Below, piece after piece: positions 58,615 to 64,000 of a DNA stretch of 64,000 bases (positions within the stretch are counted from its first letter, which is position 1; every line of letters starts with the position of its first letter). Both the position numbers and the translations under genes were made by a program. This DNA comes from Bacillota bacterium (GTDB taxonomy: Bacteria; Bacillota; Bacilli; Paenibacillales; Paenibacillaceae). The stretch is taken from NCBI GenBank assembly GCA_023391635.1, contig JAEWAQ010000001.1, positions 27,811 through 91,810 of the forward strand, given 5' to 3'. The notes beneath the pieces were generated by a model. That model saw only the letters and a program-made list of their open reading frames with translations. It had not been told where the DNA came from and ran no database searches.

Positions 58615-59604
58615 TTGAAAATCGCCATTGACGCGATGGGCGGCGACCACTCGCCGAAGGCCCAAGTCGAGGCGGCCAAGCTTGCCGCCGCACAATGGCC
58701 GGATACGCAGTTCGTGCTGGTCGGGCGTTCCGATGCGGTGCAGCCGCTGCTCGGGGCGGGATGCCCGGCGAACCTCGCGGTCAAGGAAGCCGCGGAAGTG
58801 ATCGCGTCAGACGACGAGCCGGTGCGCGCGGTGCGCCGCAAAGCCGATTCGTCAATGGTCGTCGCCGGCCGCATGGTCAAAGAAGGCGAGGCGGACGCGA
58901 TGATTTCGGCAGGCAACACCGGCGCGCTGATGGCGACAGGACTGCTCATCGTCGGACGGATGCCGGGCATCGAGCGGCCCGGTCTCGCACCGATGCTGCC
59001 GACGCTCGACAACGTGGGCGTGCTGGCGCTCGACCTTGGTGCCAACATGGACGCGAAGCCGGAGCATTTGCTGCAATATGCGCAGATGGGCAGTCTCTAT
59101 CGGCAGAAGGTTCACGGCATGACCAAGCCGCGCGTTGGCTTGCTCAATGTCGGCACCGAAGCCGCCAAGGGCAACGAATTGACCAAGCATGCATTCGAAC
59201 TGTTTGAGTCGGCTCCGATTCATTTTGTAGGCAATATCGAGGCGCGCGACGTGCTCGAAGGCGCGTGCGACGTGCTCGTATGCGACGGGTTTTCCGGCAA
59301 TATCATGCTCAAGGCGTTCGAAGGGGCGGCAGGTTCGATCTTCAGCTTGTTGAAGCAGGAATTGACGAGTTCATGGAAAGCCAAGCTGGCAGCGGCCATC
59401 TTGAAGCCCAGCTTCCGCATCGTCAAGAAGCGGATGGACTATAACGAATACAACGGAGCGCCCTTGCTCGGACTTAACGGCCTTGTCGTCAAGGGCCATG
59501 GCTCCTCCGATACGGCGGCGATGATGACGGCGATTCGCCAGACGCGCACGGCGCTTACGGGCGGACTTATCGAAGCGATCAAAGGCGAATTCAGCGGAAA
59601 GTGA
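58615..59604 (+). CDS. plsX: Phosphate acyltransferase PlsX
   Basis: A 329-residue peripheral membrane enzyme that converts acyl-ACP to acyl-phosphate for glycerolipid synthesis. Features: IAIDAMGGDHSPKAQVEAA, SMVVAGRMVKEGEADAMISA, GNTGALMATGLLIVGR and LGLNGLVVKGHGSSD near the end, which match the family throughout. TTG 58615 is the start, with AAGGAGG nine bases upstream. Acyl-phosphate is also the product of the FakA/FakB-type pair at 31674-34414, so the two lipid routes meet here. Confidence 0.95.
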   Translation: MKIAIDAMGGDHSPKAQVEAAKLAAAQWPDTQFVLVGRSDAVQPLLGAGCPANLAVKEAAEVIASDDEPVRAVRRKADSSMVVAGRMVKEGEADAMISAGNTGALMATGLLIVGRMPGIERPGLAPMLPTLDNVGVLALDLGANMDAKPEHLLQYAQMGSLYRQKVHGMTKPRVGLLNVGTEAAKGNELTKHAFELFESAPIHFVGNIEARDVLEGACDVLVCDGFSGNIMLKAFEGAAGSIFSLLKQELTSSWKAKLAAAILKPSFRIVKKRMDYNEYNGAPLLGLNGLVVKGHGSSDTAAMMTAIRQTRTALTGGLIEAIKGEFSGK

Positions 59605-59615
59605 GGCAAGCGCAC

Positions 59616-60602
59616 ATGAGCAATATCCCTGTCGGCATTCTCGGAACGGGCAAATACGTGCCGGAGCGCCGATTAACGAATAGGGACTTGGAACAGATGG
59701 TGGACACGAACGATGAATGGATCGTCACGCGTACGGGCATACGCGAGCGCCGCATCGCGGACACCGCCCAGGCGACATCCGATCTGGCGTATGAGGCATC
59801 GGTCAGGGCGTTGGCGGCAGCCGGCCTGACAGCAGACCAGATCGACTTGATTATCGTGGCGACGATTACGCCGGACATGTTCTTCCCTTCGACGGCTTGC
59901 CTGCTGCAGGATCGGCTCGGCGCGAAGCAGGCGGCGGCGTTCGATCTGTCCGCGGCATGCTCGGGCTTCATCTATGGCTTGGCGACGGCGAGCGGGTTTA
60001 TCCAATCCGGCCTGTACCGCCGCATTCTTGTCGTCGGCGCGGAAACGCTGTCCCGGATTACGGATTATACGGACCGTAACACATGCATCTTGTTCGGTGA
60101 CGGCGCAGGGGCCGTCGTCGTCGGGGAAGTGCCCGAGGGCAGGGGATTCCAATCGTTCGTGCTGGGAGCCGACGGCTCCGGCGGCGAGTTGCTGCGAATC
60201 TGCGGCGGGGGATCCCGGATGCCGTCCGATGCGCAAACCGTGGCGGATAAGCGGCATTATCTGGAGATGAACGGCCGGGACGTGTTCAAATTCGCCGTCC
60301 GGGTCATGGGCAGCGCTGCTGAAGAAGCGCTTGCCAAGGCGGGGCTGAACAAGAGCGATATCGACCTGCTCGTCCCGCATCAAGCGAACATCCGCATCGT
60401 GCAGTCGGCGCTTGAGAGGCTTGGCTTATCCGAGGACAAGGCGATGGTCAACCTGGACCGCTACGGCAACGTATCCGCCGCTTCAATCCCCCTTGCGCTG
60501 GCGGAAGCCGTCGAAGAGGGGCGGGCGAAGGAAGGCGACCGGCTTGTGCTCGTCGGCTTCGGCGGCGGATTGACGTGGGGATCGACGGTACTGGTTCTGT
60601 AA
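59616..60602 (+). CDS. fabH: 3-oxoacyl-ACP synthase III
   Basis: A 328-residue condensing enzyme that starts each fatty acid from an acyl-CoA primer and malonyl-ACP. The triad is visible: Cys in AFDLSAACSGFIYGLA, His in DLLVPHQANIRI and Asn in YGNVSAASIPLA. WIVTRTGIRERRIAD at the CoA pocket is typical. ATG 59616 follows GTGAGG. In Bacilli that make branched fatty acids FabH selects branched primers. The gene is inside the fap operon, whereas in B. subtilis fabHA and fabHB lie elsewhere. Confidence 0.95.
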   Translation: MSNIPVGILGTGKYVPERRLTNRDLEQMVDTNDEWIVTRTGIRERRIADTAQATSDLAYEASVRALAAAGLTADQIDLIIVATITPDMFFPSTACLLQDRLGAKQAAAFDLSAACSGFIYGLATASGFIQSGLYRRILVVGAETLSRITDYTDRNTCILFGDGAGAVVVGEVPEGRGFQSFVLGADGSGGELLRICGGGSRMPSDAQTVADKRHYLEMNGRDVFKFAVRVMGSAAEEALAKAGLNKSDIDLLVPHQANIRIVQSALERLGLSEDKAMVNLDRYGNVSAASIPLALAEAVEEGRAKEGDRLVLVGFGGGLTWGSTVLVL

Positions 60603-60642
60603 ATCACACGAAGCGATTACGCGCGACAGGAGGAAGCGGATC

Positions 60643-61569
60643 TTGAGCAAGATCGCATTTGTATTCCCCGGCCAGGGCGCGCAAGCGGTCGGAATGGGGA
60701 AGGACGCATACGGGCAATCGGACGCGGCGAAAGCCGTGTTCGACCGCGCGGATGCCGCGCTCGGCTTCGAGCTTAGCAAGCTGGCGTTCGAGGGGCCGGA
60801 AGAGTCGCTTCGCCAGACGGCGAACACGCAGCCGGCGCTGCTTGCGACAAGCATCGCACTGCTGGAGATGTATAGGGAAGCTCGCGGCGTGCAGCCGGAT
60901 TACGTAGCCGGTCACAGCCTGGGAGAATACAGCGCGCTAGTCGCGGCAGGAGCAGTCGGCTTCGAGGACGCCATTCGTCTCGTGCGGGCGCGCGGCACGT
61001 TCATGGAAGAGGCCGTCCCGGGCGGCCAAGGCGCGATGGCCGCCGTACTGGGCGCCGAGCGCGAGGCACTGCAGGCGTTGTGCCGGGAAGTGACGGACAC
61101 GGCCGGATTGGTGGAGCTCGCCAACGTCAATTGCCCCGGCCAGATCGTCGTGTCCGGTTCTGCCGAAGGCGTCGCGGCCGTCGTCCGTCGAGGCAAAGAC
61201 GCGGGCGCCAAACGCGTCATTCCGCTGGAGGTGAGCGGGCCGTTCCATTCCTCGCTCATGCAGCTTGCTGCCGATCGGCTCTCCGCCGAGCTGACGGCGG
61301 CGAGCTTCCGCGACGCGGAGGTGCCCGTCATCGCCAACGTCAACGCGCTGCCGGTCACGTCGGCGAACGAATTGCGCCGCTTGTTGGTGCAGCAAGTCAC
61401 TTCCCCCGTCTTGTGGGAAGATACGATTCGCTATCTGATCGCACAGGGCGTCGATACGTTCGTGGAAATCGGCTCCGGGACTGTGCTCGCGGGATTGATC
61501 CGCAAAGTCGACAAGTCGGTGCAGACGATATCGATCAATTCGGCCGAAGCCGCTCTCGCAGGCGCGTAA
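60643..61569 (+). CDS. fabD: Malonyl-CoA:ACP transacylase
   Basis: A 308-residue acyltransferase loading malonate on ACP. The active-site Ser is in GHSLGEYSALVAAG, the N-terminal IAFVFPGQGAQAVGMGKD forms the oxyanion loop, and the catalytic His is in VSGPFHSSLM. TTG 60643 is the start; GGAGGAAGCGGATC lies upstream. Genes fabH-fabD-fabG-acpP-fabF follow each other with 8-77 base gaps. Confidence 0.95.
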   Translation: MSKIAFVFPGQGAQAVGMGKDAYGQSDAAKAVFDRADAALGFELSKLAFEGPEESLRQTANTQPALLATSIALLEMYREARGVQPDYVAGHSLGEYSALVAAGAVGFEDAIRLVRARGTFMEEAVPGGQGAMAAVLGAEREALQALCREVTDTAGLVELANVNCPGQIVVSGSAEGVAAVVRRGKDAGAKRVIPLEVSGPFHSSLMQLAADRLSAELTAASFRDAEVPVIANVNALPVTSANELRRLLVQQVTSPVLWEDTIRYLIAQGVDTFVEIGSGTVLAGLIRKVDKSVQTISINSAEAALAGA

Positions 61570-61603
61570 GCGGCATTCGAACGGAAGGGAGAGACAATAC
61601 AAG

Positions 61604-62356
61604 ATGGCCATGTGGGATTTGACTGGCAAGACGGCGCTCGTAACCGGCGCATCCAGAGGCATCGGACGTGCCATCGCCGTAGCGCTCGCGGAGGCGGGCG
61701 CGGATGTCGCCGTCAATTACGCCGGCAGCGAAGCGGCTGCCGCTGACACGGTCCGCGCGATCGAAGCGCTAGGCCGCAAGTCGGTCGCGGTACGCGCGAA
61801 CGTCGGCAAATCCGCCGAATTCGACGCCATGGTCGCCACCGTGCTTGAAACGTTCGGCAAGCTGGATATACTGGTGAATAATGCCGGCATCACGCGCGAC
61901 AATCTGATCATGCGGATGAAGGAAGAAGAATTCGACGAAGTGATCGAGACGAACTTGAAGGGGGCGTTCAACGGCATCAAAGCCGTAACCCGCTCCATGA
62001 TGAAACAGCGTTCGGGTCGCATCATCAACATTTCGTCCGTCGTCGGCACGCTCGGCAATCCCGGGCAAGCGAACTACGTCGCCTCCAAGGCGGGGGTGAT
62101 CGGCCTGACGAAGTCAGCCGCCCGGGAGCTTGCGTCCCGCGGCATTACCGTCAACGCCGTCGCGCCCGGCTTCATCGGCACCGACATGACGGACAAGCTT
62201 CCTGCCGAGATGCGCGAGAAGCTGGAGAAGGACATTCCGCTCGGCCGCATCGGCAGACCGGAGGAGATCGCTTCCGCCGTGCTGTATTTGGCCTCCGACG
62301 CTGCCAGCTATATGACCGGCCAGACGCTGCATGTCGACGGCGGCATGTACATGTAG
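61604..62356 (+). CDS. fabG: 3-oxoacyl-ACP reductase
   Basis: A 250-residue SDR enzyme reducing beta-ketoacyl-ACP with NADPH. The nucleotide motif is ALVTGASRGIGRAIAVALA, NNAG occurs in DILVNNAGITRDNLIMRM, and the Ser-Tyr-Lys triad is in INISSVVGTLGNPGQANYVASKAG. The C-terminal MTGQTLHVDGGMYM is diagnostic. ATG 61604 follows GGAAGGGAGAG; ATG 61610 is in frame as well. Confidence 0.95.
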   Translation: MAMWDLTGKTALVTGASRGIGRAIAVALAEAGADVAVNYAGSEAAAADTVRAIEALGRKSVAVRANVGKSAEFDAMVATVLETFGKLDILVNNAGITRDNLIMRMKEEEFDEVIETNLKGAFNGIKAVTRSMMKQRSGRIINISSVVGTLGNPGQANYVASKAGVIGLTKSAARELASRGITVNAVAPGFIGTDMTDKLPAEMREKLEKDIPLGRIGRPEEIASAVLYLASDAASYMTGQTLHVDGGMYM

Positions 62357-62412
62357 TCTCTATGGCTTTTTGTCCATGATTCACGTATAATACGTTAAGG
62401 GAGGTGAACCGG

Positions 62413-62646
62413 ATGTCCGATGTTTATGACCGCGTGAAGCGCATCGTCGTGGAACGCCTTGGAGTGGAAGAAGCGGAAGTAACCGCTGAAGCATCCTTTA
62501 AAGACGACTTGGGCGCTGACTCTCTCGATGTAGTGGAACTCGTAATGGAGCTCGAAGACGAATTCGATCTCGAGATCTCCGACGAGGATGCAGAGAAGAT
62601 CACAACGGTGGGAGAAGTCGTAAATTACATACAATCTCATTCGTAA
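62413..62646 (+). CDS. acpP: Acyl carrier protein
   Basis: A 77-residue four-helix carrier protein. The phosphopantetheine serine is in LGADSLDVVELVMELEDEF. The overall acidity and YDRVKRIVVERL start are typical. ATG 62413 follows GGGAGGTGA; the in-frame GTG at 62404 is part of the ribosome-binding site. A TATAAT at 62386-62391 suggests an additional promoter in the fabG-acpP gap, although no -35 is convincing. Extra promoter activity here would fit the need for high ACP levels. Confidence 0.95.
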   Translation: MSDVYDRVKRIVVERLGVEEAEVTAEASFKDDLGADSLDVVELVMELEDEFDLEISDEDAEKITTVGEVVNYIQSHS

Positions 62647-62654
62647 TGGTCGCC

Positions 62655-62680
62655 AAGGTCCCGTTCGCAAGACGGGACTT
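62655..62680 (+). other. GC-rich hairpin in the acpP-fabF gap
   Basis: GTCCCGT (62658-62664) pairs with ACGGGAC (62672-62678), extended by AAG/CTT. No T-run follows, so partial attenuation or mRNA processing is more likely than full termination, leaving acpP mRNA more abundant than fabF. Confidence 0.5.
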
Positions 62681-62723
62681 CTCCACTATTTGGGATCGAA
62701 TGAACCGAAGAGGTGAACCGGGT

Positions 62724-63965
62724 TTGAAGCATCGCGTGGTAGTTACCGGCATGGGGGTCGTCACTTCCCTCGGTACCGATATACAGACATTCTGGCGCAA
62801 CGTGCGCTCGGGTAAGTCCGGCGTCAGTCGGATCGATGCTTTCGACACGTCGGAATATACAACGAAGATTGCGGCAGAGATGAAAGACTGGAATCCTGAA
62901 AATTTCGGTATGGACAAGAAGTCGATTCGCAAAATGGACCGGTTCGTGCAATTCGGCTCGGCAGCGAGCTTGATGGCGCTTCAGGACTCCGGACTTGCGA
63001 TCGGTGACAATATCGATCCCGACCGGATTGGCGTCATCGTCGGTTCCGGCATCGGGGGACTCGGTACCTGGGAAGACCAGCATACGTTGTTGATGGAGAA
63101 GGGACCGCGCCGCGTCAGCCCGTTCTTCATCCCGATGATGATCGCCAACATGGCGAGCGGCCAAGTATCGATGCTGACCGGAGCCAAAGGCCCGAATACG
63201 ACGGCGGTTACCGCCTGCGCGACCGGCACGCACTCGATCGGCGATTCGTTCAAGATGATTCAGCGCGGCGATACCGATGCGATGATCTGCGGCGGCGCCG
63301 AAGCGACGATCCGCCCGATCGGTATGGCCGGCTTCTGCTCGATGCGGGCGATGAGCACGCGCAATGACGAGCCGGAACGCGCCAGCCGCCCGTTCGACAT
63401 CGAACGCGACGGCTTTGTCATGGGCGAAGGCTCAGGCGTCATGATTCTCGAGAGCCTGGAGCATGCGCAGCAGCGCGGCGCGCATATTTATGCCGAGATC
63501 ATCGGCTACGGCATGAGCGGCGACGCCTTCGACATGGTCGAGCCCGATCCGGACGGCGCGGCGCGCTGCATGGCCCGCGCGATCAAGGATGCCGGCATCG
63601 CGCCGGAGGAGATCGAGTATATTAACGCGCACGGCACTTCGACGCCGATCGGCGACAAGTCGGAGACGACAGCGATCAAGCAAGCGTTCGGCGATCATGC
63701 CTACAAGCTTGCCGTCAGCTCGACCAAGTCGATGACGGGCCATCTGCTCGGCGCCGCAGGAGGCGTGGAAGCGCTGATTCTGGCGTTGTCGCTGCAGGAC
63801 GGCGTGCTGCCGCCGACGATCAATCTGGACCAGCAGGATCCGGAACTCGATCTCGATTACGTCCCGAACGTTCAACGTGAAGCGCCGATCCGCACCGCCT
63901 TGTCCAACTCGTTTGGATTCGGCGGCCACAACGCGACGATCATCATGCGCAAATATGAAGCCTAA
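62724..63965 (+). CDS. fabF: 3-oxoacyl-ACP synthase II
   Basis: A 413-residue elongating condensing enzyme. The Cys-His-His triad is visible: Cys in NTTAVTACATGTHSIGD, His in INAHGTSTPIGDKSE and His in STKSMTGHLLGAAGG. The C-terminal SNSFGFGGHNATIIM is typical. TTG 62724 (GGTTTGAAGC context) is the start: GAGGTG lies eight bases upstream, and the family N-terminus KHRVVVTGMGVVTSLG begins right after it. It is the last gene in the window; rnc would be expected next. Confidence 0.95.
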   Translation: MKHRVVVTGMGVVTSLGTDIQTFWRNVRSGKSGVSRIDAFDTSEYTTKIAAEMKDWNPENFGMDKKSIRKMDRFVQFGSAASLMALQDSGLAIGDNIDPDRIGVIVGSGIGGLGTWEDQHTLLMEKGPRRVSPFFIPMMIANMASGQVSMLTGAKGPNTTAVTACATGTHSIGDSFKMIQRGDTDAMICGGAEATIRPIGMAGFCSMRAMSTRNDEPERASRPFDIERDGFVMGEGSGVMILESLEHAQQRGAHIYAEIIGYGMSGDAFDMVEPDPDGAARCMARAIKDAGIAPEEIEYINAHGTSTPIGDKSETTAIKQAFGDHAYKLAVSSTKSMTGHLLGAAGGVEALILALSLQDGVLPPTINLDQQDPELDLDYVPNVQREAPIRTALSNSFGFGGHNATIIMRKYEA

Positions 63966-64000
63966 TCGGCGCGAATTCGGCGACGCAGGCGGCCTCGGCC

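Overview
The window is a stretch of chromosome from a spore-forming, high-GC member of the Bacillota, most likely Paenibacillaceae (Cohnella or Paenibacillus type). The evidence is the B. subtilis-like gene order (priA-def-fmt-rsmB-rlmN-prpC-prkC-rsgA-rpe-spoVM-rpmB-yloU-yloV, then rsmD-coaD-ylbJ-tmcAL-yceD-rpmF-fapR-plsX-fab), the sporulation genes spoVM, spoVIF and ylbJ, the RicF/RemA/YlbG proteins, strong Shine-Dalgarno sites and frequent TTG starts. I see no rRNA, tRNA, CRISPR array, insertion sequence or phage.

Layout. 1-9987: a truncated Ca2+/H+ antiporter, an Asp23-family protein, FtsW, YugN, an M20 amidohydrolase, a CBS protein, RicF-YlbG, an unidentified 145-residue protein, a LysR regulator overlapping a PHP phosphoesterase, and RqcH. 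10-16 kb: a calcium-type P-ATPase, an XRE regulator, a 500-base purine-rich gap, and YitJ (homocysteine methyltransferase fused to methylenetetrahydrofolate reductase). 16-30.5 kb: the conserved remA-gmk-rpoZ-coaBC-priA-def-fmt-rsmB-rlmN-prpC-prkC-rsgA-rpe run, interrupted by two non-coding tandem-repeat arrays (51-bp and 50-bp units). 30.6-36.9 kb: spoVM, rpmB, yloU, a fatty-acid-kinase-like pair (YloV/DegV), recG and spoVIF.

36.9-52.9 kb is an accessory block. It holds a SRAP protein, a TPP-riboswitch operon (ThiY-, ThiX- and ThiZ-like transporter, a thiamine-binding protein and a TatD-family hydrolase), a 26-codon orphan transcription unit, and a carbohydrate locus (YesM/YesN-type two-component system, lipoprotein, two permeases, GH43 and MGH1-like glycosidases). 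An AT-rich membrane-protein remnant closes it. 53-64 kb returns to the core: rsmD-coaD, ylbJ, tmcAL, yceD-rpmF and the fatty-acid cluster fapR-plsX-fabH-fabD-fabG-acpP-fabF.

Themes. Membrane lipid supply is represented twice: de novo synthesis under FapR, and a FakA/FakB-like pair for exogenous fatty acids. The most unusual material is non-coding: an 11-copy array of nested palindromes behind an fmt terminator in a core operon, a repeated GAGTTTGC-TCC-GCAAACTC element that carries or borders ribosome-binding sites, a three-tier nested stem between rpmF and fapR, and a cax promoter bracketed by a 13-bp inverted repeat. The most testable gene-level idea is that the TatD-family enzyme in the TPP-riboswitch operon takes part in pyrimidine/thiamine salvage.
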